From Aspidapion aeneum (Eukaryota; Arthropoda; Insecta; Coleoptera; Brentidae), in contig OY755040.1 in the NCBI GenBank assembly GCA_963576565.1, forward strand, positions 81,156,541 to 81,220,540: a stretch of 64,000 nucleotides of DNA, in the 5' to 3' direction. Of this stretch, positions 52,111 through 62,233 are shown piece after piece. Each line of letters starts with the position of its first letter. Position 1 is the first letter of the stretch. The notes beneath the pieces were generated by a model. It saw only the letters and a list, made by a program, of their open reading frames with translations, had not been told where the DNA came from and ran no database searches. Position numbers and translations under genes: made by a program.

Positions 52111-53544
52111 GGCAGTTGCAATATGTACATAATATTTTTGGTTATATTTAAGGTTATAACTTCCGCCATATTTGTACTAGCTTTACGTCAATTAAGCTGT
52201 TTGAGGTTTCTGTGCCGTTTTTCTTGGATTTTAGTAATTTATTTGAACCATTTTGGATATTCTTGAGGAAAATTGTGAAGTTTAAGAACGTATGCGTAGC
52301 TGTAGAAGTCGACAAGGCGTCGATAAATAAATAATTAGTGGAATACCATTTCATAGGTAATTCTAAACTTAATACATACCCGTACTATATAATTTAATAT
52401 ATTTTTATAATAGTACAATTAGTATTATAGCTGGGTATAAATTATAAAAGATTATATTATATACAAGGTGTCTCAGAACTAATGGTATATAATAAAACCG
52501 TAGATTCCTTGAATCAAAATATTACGATTTGGCTTTACTTGCCTAACTCCAGTCTAGTTACACGGCGTTAAACATTTTTTTCATTTCGTTTTGCTTTAAT
52601 ATCTTTTTTACAAAGCAATATATTTGCAAAGAAAATTGGGGTTTTTTTGGGAAAAGCAATTCATTTTGGTAAAATATTTATTGTACATTATACAGGGTGT
52701 TCTCAGAGTAAATTTTATATTAAAATTAATTTTTATAATAAAATAATACTTACAAAGGGCGAGAGAAGTGTCGGACGGACGCTGGTACAGTTTATTTCAC
52801 TATGAAGTCACATTAGCTAGCTAATTAATCAAAGTTTATCAGACGCGTGACACGACGCACGTAAAGTCGAGATAAGAGAGCGATCCCGCGCAATGCGCTT
52901 CTGCGCGTAGATATGTGGGTATTGAACAGCTGATTTATCAATACATTACAAATCTCTCCACATTAAGATTTGTTCCACATAATCTTGAGACACTTAATTT
53001 ACAAACATTTAGCTTAGACGGCACTAACACACTGTACAACACCTATACCCGTTCATATATTTATTGTGGCATATGTGCATTATCCAGACTTGTGGCCTCA
53101 TGGAGACCAAGCCAAGAGTGAGAAAAATGAAGAGATATAAAAAAATTTGCACTGACTTAAACTTCAATACACTCCCCCATTCAAAAGTTACAGTTAGTTA
53201 AAGATTTATGCAACGACGTGACTTGTGGCATCGATGTCACAGTAAATACAATTTACCAGGTGTGTAACGAAGATGCCACAGTAAATACAATTTGTTCTGG
53301 TGTGTAACGATGTTGCTCTTATTTCATGCCAAAATTCAATTTAATGTAGGTATACCATAGCAGACGTGTGGAAAAAGGAAACAAACAATACTTTTGACCC
53401 ACTTAGAAATAAACAAAAAATCAGTTTTAGTTTAACCGCAATATTGTATATTTTTAGATTTTTGGTAAAGTCATCATGTTTAAAGTCAACAAAATAGTTG
53501 TGAACTAAAATTATCTTCAGTGCCGTCTTGTTAAATATTTGCAG
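52111..53544. other. Noncoding, no gene seen
   Basis: AT-rich. Two copies of a motif like ACA(A/G)GGTGT(T)CTCAGA occur near 52465 and 52693. It is common at the ends of insect repeats, so they may mark an old element. 52750-52910 is unusually CpG-rich. Between 53200 and 53320 the phrase GCCACAGTAAATACAATTT.. repeats and is echoed after the satellite (about 58015). No ORF is convincing. Confidence 0.4.
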
Positions 53545-56178
53545 AATTTTCCAGATTATTTTCTGCATTTCCTGAAATTCTTTAACAGTTTCCAGCGCAT
53601 TTAAAGGCTTTCATACTTTTCCTAAACTTTTCTAGAGTTTTCCGGACTTTTTTCAAACATTTCCCGAGTTTTCTATTATTTTTCTGAATATTTCCAAACG
53701 TTTTCTGAACATTTCCACAGTTTTACAGAACATTTCCCGGTTTTTAAATACTTTTTCTAAAAATTTCCAGTGTTTTTAGAACATTTTTTAAGTTTTCCAG
53801 ACTTATCTTGAACATTCCAAGATCTTTTCTTAACGTGTCCAGATTTTTCCAGAACATTTTGAGAGTTTTCCATATTTTCCCTGAACATTTTCAGATATTT
53901 CCTGAACAAATTCATACTTTTTAGGACAATTTCAAACTTTTCCAGAATTTTCCATGCTTTCCCTAAACATTTTCGGACGTTTCCTAAGCAATTTTAGAAG
54001 ATTTCCAGAGTTCTTCAAAGATTTTCTAAAACAGGGTTTTCCGAGCTTTCTTGAACATTCGCAGACTTTTCCTAATTTTTTTCAGAGATTCTCTGAACAT
54101 TTACAGAAGTTTCCAGACTTGTCATGGACAATTTCAGACTTTTATTGAAATTTCCAGATTTTTCCTAAATATTTCTGTAGGTTTTCAGAAAATTTCCCGC
54201 ATTTTCCATACTTTTTCTGAACTTGAGGTATTCCATAGTTTTTCTTAACATTTCTAGACTTTTCATATCTTTTCTAGACCTTTCCAGAATTTTTTCGATT
54301 TTTTGCAGGGTATTTCCAGACATTTCCATACTTTTCCTAAACTTTTGTTAAGCTTTCCGGACTTTTATAAAAAATTTCTAAAGTTTTTTTCCTGAAGATT
54401 TAAAGAATATTCCCAAATTTTCCTTACTTATTCTAAATATTTCCAGAGTTTTCCAGAACATTTTATGAGTTTTCTAGACATTCTCAGATTTTTCTAAACT
54501 TTTCTAGAGTTTTCCAAAACATTTCCTGCATTTTCTCGACTGTTCCTAAACCTTTCTAGATCTTTTCCAGAATTTTCCTAAATATCTTCAGAGTTTTTCA
54601 TAAACTTTCTAGAGTTTTGGAGACTTTTCTTTCACATTCCCAGAGTTTTTCATACTTTTTCTAAACATTTGCAGACTTTTCCTGATCAATACCAAAGTTC
54701 TCAAGAATATCGCCCGAGTTTACCACAAATTTTTAAGATTTTTTTAAAACACTTCTTAGGTTTCCAATACTTTTCTGATATATATTTTCAGGGTTTTCCG
54801 GAACATTTCTCGCATTTTCTAGACTATTCCTGAACTTTTTCAGAGCTTTTTAAAAAAATTTTTGAGTATTCTAGATATTTTCAAGATATTTCCTGAACAT
54901 TTCCAAAGTTTTCTAAAACATTTTCCAAGTTTTCAACACTTTTCCAAAATATTTTTAAGGTTTTTAAGAGTTTTTTTTTACAATTTCAGAGTTTTCTAGA
55001 ACATTTCCAAGTTTTTCAGACTTCCTAAATAATTCCAGAGCTTTCCAAAAATTTCTCGCGTTTTCCAGATCTTCTGAACTTTTTCGTTCTTTTTCCAGAA
55101 ATGTATATATTTTTTCTGAACATTTCCAGACTTTCTAAACTTTTCTTGATTTTTCCTGAAAAATCTCCGAGTTTTTCTGGCTTTTCCTAAAGATTTACAG
55201 ACTTCCTGAAATTTTCCAAATTTTTTCTTACCTTTCCCTGAGTTCCTGAACATTTTCAGAGTTTTCCACCCAATTTTAGAGTTTTCCATAACTTTTCTAG
55301 AGTTTTGCGTACTGTTCTTGAACATTTCCAGAGATTTTTATAGTTTTTCTAATTATTTTCAGTCGTCTCCTAAATATTTTTCAGAATATTTCCCGAGTTT
55401 TCCAGAAATTTTTAAGAGTTTTCTGAACGTTTCCAGAGTTTTCCAAAACATTTCCCAAGTTTCCCATAATTCTCACGATTTTTCCTAAACCTTTCCATAG
55501 TTTTCCACCAAATTTTAAAGATTTCCATAACTTTTTTAGAGTTTTGCGGACTTTTCTTGAACATTTCTAGAGTTTTTCATACTTTTTCTGAAAATTTCAA
55601 GACGTTTCCTAATATAATATATAATATTTCCATAAAATTTCAAGACTTTTCCTGAACGTTTCCAGAGTTTTACAAAACATTTCTCAAGTTTTCCACAAAT
55701 TTTAAGATTTTTCCTGAACATTTCCAGAGTTTTTCAGATCATTTTACAAGTTCTCCATACATTTCCTAAATAGTTCCTAGGGTTCCCAGAATATTTTTTG
55801 AGTTTTCTACAGTTTTTCTGAACATTTTCTGATTTTTCCAAAACATTTCCCGAGTTTTCCAGACTTTTCCCGAACATTCCCAGACATTTTCCGAACTTTC
55901 CCCTAGGCTTTTCCTATACATTTACAGACTTTTCCTGAAATCTTCCAAACTTTTCCAAAACATTTCTAGACTTTTCTTGAACAATTCCAAAGTTTTTCAA
56001 GAATATTTCCTGGGTTTTTTAAAACATTTCCCGTGTTTCCGGACTTTTCCTGAACATTTCTAGACTTTTCCTGATTTATTCCAGAGTTTTCCAGAATATT
56101 TGCCGAGTTTTCAAACTTTTTCTGAACATTTCTGGACTTCTCCTGAACTTTTCCAGAGTCTTCAAGAACATTTCCAGA

Positions 56179-56940
56179 GGTGGGTGTGCTTTCGGGCTGT
56201 TCGGCCGTCGTCGTTGAAAATTCGTTCTCGACGTTTCGCCTTCTCGGACGTATTCTGGGAAAACACAACATAAAAACGATCTTCAAGCCATCTAAGAAGA
56301 TCGAGAACCACCTCAGATCTGCGAAGGATATAAGGAACCCACTAAGTTCTTCGGGGGTATACCGCATTCCCTGTACCTGTGGAAGTGTCTACATCGGAAC
56401 AACCAAACGGTCCGTAAACACAAGAATCAAAGAACACAAAGCCAACTGTCGACTCGGACATACGGAAAAATCCAGAGTTGCAGACCACACACTAAACAAT
56501 GAAGACCACCGAATAAAATTCGAAGACACACAAGTTCTCTGCGCCTCCTCTTCATACTATCCAAGACTCTATAGAGAAGCAATCGAAATTCAAAAACACC
56601 AGCAGAACTTCAACAGATCTGAAGAAACTCTTAAAATTAACAGAACATGGGTACCGGTTCTTAAAAACACTAAACGGCTCGCTTACAATAACAAAACTGA
56701 ATCAAGGGAATGTGACCAATCACCGACCAGCTCTGATATACGCCCCGCCTACCATAGCGTATATAACCTGCGCCCGCGACAGGCTAACCACCAGTCTTCG
56801 AGAAGCCGACAGTCAACATCTCCTGAAGATGCCATCCACTCGAGATGGCGAAACGTCGTGAACGAATTTTCAACGACGACGGCCGAACAGCCCGAAAGCA
56901 CACCCACCATTGGACGATGGCCGCGAAAGCCTTTCACATT
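56179..56940 (+). mobile_element. Penelope-like element remnant with inverted arms
   Basis: Inserted in the satellite. Arms of 62 bp at 56179-56240 and 56847-56908 are inverted copies with a single mismatch. Between them is the C-terminal GIY-YIG part of a Penelope-like protein. The RT is missing (5' truncation). Penelope elements are known for LTR-like repeats in direct or inverted arrangement carrying hammerhead motifs; this fits. Confidence 0.85.
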
Positions 56941-56944
56941 TTGA
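56228..56944 (+). pseudogene. Penelope GIY-YIG endonuclease, truncated
   Basis: Open frame of 254 codons from 56180, whose first 20 or so codons are arm sequence. The domain shows SGVYRIPCTCGSVYIGTTKRS (the GIY and YIG elements), RIKEHKANCRLGH, SRVADHTLNNEDHRI and YREAIEIQKHQQNFNR, the catalytic-region pattern of Penelope endonucleases that nick the target. The tail from about 56690 is Ser/Arg-rich and runs into the right arm. No RT, so not autonomous. Confidence 0.85.
56823..56857 (+). ncRNA. Hammerhead-ribozyme-like motif
   Basis: CTGAAGA (56823-56829), stem GCCATC/GATGGC (56831-56836 with 56844-56849), then GAAACGTC, with predicted cleavage after C 56857. Stem I would pair TCTC before CTGA with the bases after GTC. 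Here they are GTGA, with one mismatch; in the left inverted arm they are GAGA, a perfect match. ACGT is self-complementary, as in short-stem-III hammerheads that work as dimers. An extra T (56830) between the core and stem II departs from the strict consensus. Confidence 0.55.
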
Positions 56945-57640
56945 ACATTTCCAGAGTTTACCAGAACATTTCCGGAGTTCTCCAGACTTCTCCTAATCAA
57001 TTCCAGCCTAATCTTAATCAGATTTCCAAACTTTTTGAACATTTTCTTAGTTTTCCAGAATATTTCCTAAGTTTTCTTGAAATTAACTAATTTTTTTCTG
57101 AATATTTTCAGTTTTCCATAACATTTTCCGAGTTTTTCAGACTTTTCTAAACTTTTACAAACTTTTTAATATTTCCAGATATCTCCTGAACATTTCCGGA
57201 CTTTTTCTTAAATGTTCCAGATTTTCTTGAATTTTCCAAAATATTTCCCGAGTTTTCCATACATTTCCTAACTATTTCTGAACTTTCCCTAAACATTTAC
57301 AGACTTTTCCTAAATTTTTTCAGACTGTTCTTGAACATTTCCAAACTTTTCCTGAACATTTCCAGAGTTTTCCAGCGCATTTCACGAGTTTTCCATACTT
57401 TTTCCAAACTTTTTCAGACTTTTCCTGAATTTTTCCAGAGTTTCCCTCAACATTGCTATACTTTTCCAGAACATTTCCCGAGTTTTCAGTCTTTTCCTTA
57501 ACATTTCCAGACTTTTACTAAAATGTTTCAGACTTTTCCTAAACATTTCCAGACTGATCACGAACTTTTCCAGAGTTTGGCAGACCACTTTCATACTTTC
57601 CCTGAACATTGCCAAAGTTTTCCATACATTTTCACGAATT

Positions 57641-58123
57641 TAAAGTAAAAAGACATATTTTATTCTTAAATAAAAGCATGCTGTCTTAATGATAAAACTA
57701 ATATTTTGTTAAATGAGCACTTCATTCAAAACATATTCACATTTAAAAATATTGATCTGAACTTAAAAGTGTATACTTCAGAGGGCGACACCATCCAATG
57801 ATGCCACAAGTCGGGTTGATGCACGTGTGCCTCATCATGATTTGTGGCATCTTGTACACAAATTTTTATTAACTCGAAAAATAAAAATCAATTGAAATCA
57901 GCCGTTATTTTATCTTCTTTTTTTTTAATGATAAAGGCAATTTTGCTGTGACATCAGGGTGTATGAGGTCACAACTAGAACGGAGGCCACAGCACAGGAT
58001 GATGCACACACATGAGGTCACAGTAAATATAGAACGTACACATTCGAAAATGTTTTTAGTCAATCTCTAGTATAATCTTTTAGCCTGATTGGGGGAACAT
58101 GTTTATTTTGTCTTTTGCTGCGT
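57641..58123. other. Noncoding, no gene seen
   Basis: AT-rich. Contains several short GATGCCACA / GAGGTCACAGTAAATA phrases similar to those on the other side of the satellite (53200-53320), suggesting that the satellite sits within an older repeat. No ORF. Confidence 0.4.
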
Positions 58124-58500
58124 CTAGGATTTTGTCCACTGCAGCTCGGTTCTGTCACCCCATTGAGTGTTCATATGCATCTTAACAGTCTGAGCACTTT
58201 CTGTGAAGCACGCCGCTAAACCTGTTTGTTCAGTCTCTTTAAAATAAAAGCTAAGAAATTGTTCATTTTCATCATCAGTGCCTTGCACTTCTATTTCTTC
58301 ATGAGGGTTCGGTTCATTTGTACGTGTCTTGCACTGTCTCAATTACTGACTCTTCAGTCTCTGAATTTTGTAATTCAAAGTATTAATTTGGCGTCAAAGG
58401 ACTTCTCGGTGTTCTTGTTACCCTTTGACCCATTTTTCTTACAGGCACATGTGTTCTTGCTATTTTTGGACTTTTCTCGGATAACATATTGTTCTGTTAC
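58124..58500 (-). pseudogene. Probable pol C-terminal tail
   Basis: Minus-strand sequence after the integrase keeps coding-like composition (HVPVRKMGQRVTRTPRSPLT, then a 72-codon acidic frame 58342-58124). It probably belongs to the C-terminal tail of this Gypsy polyprotein, but I recognise no motif. Confidence 0.4.
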
Positions 58501-59900
58501 GATCTTTTGAGAATTTGGTTCGTGTGACGCTTCCATAGCTGATTAGTCTTTAAACGACACAGGTATACTGTCTTACCCACTCTTTTCTCTATGGATGCCT
58601 CAGTCCAGTTTTTTTTGTTAATTACTCTGTAGTCTCTTACCATGACTCCGACTCCCACCTTAAACTGTCTGGTTCTTCCACCTTTATGCTTTGCTTGCAT
58701 TTCTTGTGCTTTTTTCATATTTTCACATGCCACTGGATTTTCTACTTTGTTTTCTTGTGTTGGTTTTACTAAATCCAGTAAACTGCGAGTTTTTCTGCCA
58801 AAAATTAGCTCGTTTGGTGGAAACTTGGTGCTGCAATGAGGAGTATTCCGGTAAGTAAGCAAGAATCTGGTAACCAAAACATCTAAACCAATGTTTTTAT
58901 TTTTGGGATCTTCCATTGCCGCTGTAATTTTCTCTTAAATGTCCTGACAGCGTTTTCAGCCGCTCCGTAACTCTCACTATTGTAAGGAGGAATCATCACA
59001 TGTTTTATTCCATTTTTCTGGAAGAAAAGCCTGGTTTCTTGAGAACTGAAGCTGGTTCCGTTGTCTGAAACCACTAGTTCTGGTAGTCCAAATATTGAAA
59101 AGATTCGTCTTAAATGTCTAATCAATTCTGTGGAAGTGAGGTTTGTCACTTAAATTACCTCAGGCCACTTGCTGAGAATCTGTCAGGATCAAAAAAAGTT
59201 TGCCTCTCAACTCCAAATAATCGAGATGGATACGTTGGAATGGGCAGGTGGCAATTGGTCAACTTGTTAATTCAGTTCTGGGTGGAGCTGAGGCTGTTTT
59301 TAAACATGGTATACATGCCTGAATTTTTCTTTCTATCTCAGCGTCCATGCCTGGCCACCATAGGTATGACCTTGCCAGTTGTTTGCTCTTTACGATGCCC
59401 AAATGACTAACGTGAATCAGGTCTAACATTTCCTTTTTTAAAGAACTTGGAATCACAACTCTGTGAGACTACATGACACACTCGCTTTCTACATAAAGAT
59501 CATTTTTTAATCTGAAATATGGCATCAATGCCTCGTCATTTGTCCTTTTGGGCCATCCCTGTTTACAGAATTTAAGTACTTGGTTCAGAATTTTATCTTT
59601 TTTTGTTTCTTCTTCTACTTTTTTGTTGTCAATTGGCCAGTCTGATTTCGTCGCTGCAAAATTTATGTAGTTGTCCACGGTTTCTTCTCCAACATCAGGA
59701 GAACATTTAGTTTTGGTGTCTGGAAGCCTGGACAAGCAATCTGCCATGAAGTTGGTTTTTCCAGCTATGTGTTCTAGCTTATAGTCGAAACCAGACATAA
59801 AAATTGCCCAGCGTTGCAATCTGTCTCTACTTCTGATTGGTATTCCCTTGTTTTCGCCAAAAATGCCTAGTAACGGCTTGTGATCACACCTAATTGTAAA
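58497..59900 (-). pseudogene. Gypsy RNase H end and integrase
   Basis: 59819-59469: RWAIFMSGFDYKLEHIAGK, MADCLSRLPDT. 59456-59259: integrase zinc finger (HVSHLGIVKSKQLARSYLWWPGM, CIPCLKT). Core: the first-Asp region near 59230-59150 is shifted; 59149-58883 has LVVSDNGTSFSSQETRLF (second Asp) and GAAENAVRTFKRKL (Glu). 58916-58497 is the C-terminal part (FLLTYRNTPHCSTKFPPNELIFG, VGVGVMVRDYRV). Frame changes separate the pieces. Confidence 0.83.
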
Positions 59901-59932
59901 TCGAATACCAATTAAGTACTGGAAAAAATATT

Positions 59933-60900
59933 TTAAACCAAATATGATTGCGGCAGCCTCTCGATCAATAATCGTCGCTCTGTGCCTTGCTTATTTTTTC
60001 CCAAAAGCACTGCTGATAAACCTGCATCTGAGGCATCTGTCACTAAACTTATTTCTTCCTCTGGGTTGAAGTGAGCCAAGCTAATATCTTCTTTAATCAA
60101 TTCCTTAATCTTCTGAAAAGCTTTCTCACATTTTTCTGCCCAATCTATTTTTTTACTGTCAGACTTCTTCAGGAGATCGTAAATAGGTGTCATTATTGTT
60201 GCCTTTAATAAATCTAGCATAATATTGTACGAGACCACAAAATGATCTGATTTGTTTTATCGATTCTGGTCTTTCTGCATTTAGTATGGCATTCACCTTT
60301 TTGTCACATTTACGGAGTCCTGCCTTTGAGATGTATTCTATCTCTTTAGCGAAGAAAGTACACTTGTCTGGGCGTACTGTAAGTTCCGCCCCTTTTAGAC
60401 GTCCTAAAACTGACTCTAGATTACGCATATGTGTCTCTAAATTCACTCCAGTTACAGCTATATCATCTATCCACACTGCGACTCCCTCTAAGCCTTGCAA
60501 CAGTTGCTCACTCTTTTGCTGAAAAAGACTACTTGCTGGTGATACCCCGAACAACATTCTTTTTGGCTTAAACAGGCCCATATGCGTAGTAAGTGTTTCT
60601 CTTGAGTTTCGTTTTCTAAAAGAAACTGCAAATGTGCCTTATTTTGGTCTAGTTTTGTGAACAATTCACCCTTATTTAGTTGAGCAAAAATCTCATTAAT
60701 ACAGGGTAGAGGATAATGAGTTGGTCTTTCTAAAAACTGATTTATAGAAACCGAAAAATCTGCACAAACTCGAACAGAACCATCTGCCTTTCTAACCGGT
60801 ACGATTGGTGTTGCCCACTCAGACGCTAAAACTAGCTTCAAAACATCTTATTTAACCATCATGTTAATCTGCTCCTTAACCTACTTTTTATATGCCAAAG
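59933..60900 (-). pseudogene. Gypsy reverse transcriptase and start of RNase H
   Basis: 60841-60488: LVLASEWATPIVPVRKADGSVRVCADF, YPLPCINEIFAQLNKGELFTKLDQNKAHL (first catalytic Asp). 60581-60159: VSPASSLFQQKSEQLLQGLEG, active site WIDDIAVTG, RPDKCTFFAKEIEYI and IRSFCGLVQYYARFI. 60238-59933 continues with IDWAEKCEKAFQKIKELI and SLVTDASDAGLSAVLLG (RNase H Asp). Small overlaps of frames show indels near 60540 and 60200. Confidence 0.83.
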
Positions 60901-61012
60901 GTAGGGATCGATGTTTTAAAAAAACTGGCCTAGTTCTCTCTTTCACACTGGGTGACTTTACCATATTTAAAAGTTCCTAATTTAGTCGTAAATACATCTG
61001 AGTATTTTTTTA

Positions 61013-61545
61013 TTAAGTGTCAGATAGATTATGCATTTCATTCAATTCAATGTTAAACTGACTTAAAAACGCCCTGCCAAGTAGTGGTGGTCCAGTTGTA
61101 TTCACTACATAATATCTAATGAACTTTCTAAATCTAGTGTTTGCCTCAAAATATCCTATGGGTTTCACAATAGCCCCTGAATACCCCTTTAATAATAGGC
61201 TATCTTCATGCAATTTAAAATTTTTAAAGCTTTTTTGATACATTTCTAAGCTTAGGGCACTTACTGAAGCCCCTGTGTTAATCTGCATTTCAAACTGTCT
61301 ATTGTTTATCGACACAATAATTTTAAAAGACTCTGGATACATTTTTTCAGTAGACAAACAAAACATTTCATAAAAGTCACTACGTCCCGATTCGCTTACA
61401 TTTTCTCGATATCCCGGCGAATTTTCCACATATTTTTCTTCGAAAAAGTTTTGCCGCTGCACCCTTTTTCTGGGACACGCCGATTGCAGATGCCCAACAG
61501 CGGAACACAGTCTACATCGATAGTTATTATTGTAGGTAGAAGAAA
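61013..61545 (-). pseudogene. Gypsy gag zinc knuckle and protease
   Basis: Minus strand near 61530-61480 gives CRLCSAVGHLQSAC (C-x2-C-x4-H-x4-C). 61462-61013 follows with MQINTGASVSALSLEMY, where the active-site Asp of DTGA is Asn, and PPLLGRAFLSQFNIELN, the protease end. The Asp-to-Asn change would inactivate the enzyme. No stop in 149 codons. Confidence 0.8.
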
Positions 61546-61570
61546 ATCACGAGCTTTTGGACTGGTAAAT

Positions 61571-62233
61571 TTTTATTGTCTGTTGTTGTTAATTTTTGCT
61601 GACGTTGCGGTGATGGTTTTTCACCTTCTTCAGAGCTATAAAGACGTTACACTATTTGAATAAAATCTCAATTAACAAAAAAGTTAATCCTATTACAAAC
61701 ACAAGTGGTAAAAATGTTTAAAAATTATAAAAACAAAAAGTTGGAGGAGTTAAAAAGACATTACATTCAAATGTTAAAAAAATACAAGTAAAAATAGTTT
61801 AGGAGATAAAATCAACATATTTTGAGGAGATGTAATATATATCATGTTTTCTCCACTTACCTCAATTACTCCAACTGACAAAAGTCATAAACTAATTTTT
61901 TTAAATTAGTAAAAAACGTAAAATATATAATAAGTACATCAAGGACCATACAAACACACTGAAGACACATTACAACACAATATATTTTTATCGTTTGTTT
62001 ATTTATTATTAGTTTGTTTTTTTGTTTAAATGTTATAAATGCGATTTTTGGGTTTTAAAATAATATTTTTAGTGTATGTTCATACCCCGTGTATCTGCGA
62101 ATTGATAAATAATATGGATGTTTTTTTTTTCTTTTTCATTGTTTTATTGTTTATATTTTAACCTTTTATTTGTTGATAGAAAACGTATATTTTTATAGAA
62201 AGATATTGACAAAAAGGGGGTTAGGTTTATTAA
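61571..62233. other. AT-rich noncoding; 3' UTR side of Penelope element
   Basis: No convincing ORF. The right part lies just 3' of the Penelope-like coding region on the minus strand. I looked for a hammerhead core (CTGANGA...GAAAC) here and saw none. Confidence 0.4.

Larger units (their letters stand above)
53545..57640. repeat. Satellite of degenerate ~21-bp units (about 4 kb)
   Basis: Continuous array of units close to (C/G)TTTTCC(T/A)GAACATTTCC(A/C)GA. The unit looks like two related halves of 10-11 bp. Copies differ at many sites and lengths vary by a few bases. On the minus strand 21 bp equals seven codons, giving repeated SGNVQEK-like heptads (for example 56367-55966, 133 codons, and 55325-54996, 109 codons), but stops and frame changes are frequent. 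A Penelope remnant interrupts it at 56179-56940. Confidence 0.9.
58124..61570 (-). mobile_element. Gypsy element (mag/SURL-like), degenerate, no LTRs seen
   Basis: Minus strand from about 61570 to about 58124: gag zinc knuckle, protease, RT, RNase H and integrase. It starts inside gag, and neither LTR nor primer site is recognisable, so both ends are truncated or too old. Confidence 0.83.

Noticed and set aside
53545..57640. Coding repeat protein gene on the minus strand
   Set aside because: Stops and frame changes interrupt it every 60-130 codons and no start, splice structure or flanking exon is seen. Kept only as a question under findings.
61451..61663. Plus-strand 70-codon frame with hydrophobic end
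   Set aside because: Overlaps the Gypsy zinc knuckle and protease on the opposite strand and has no independent support.
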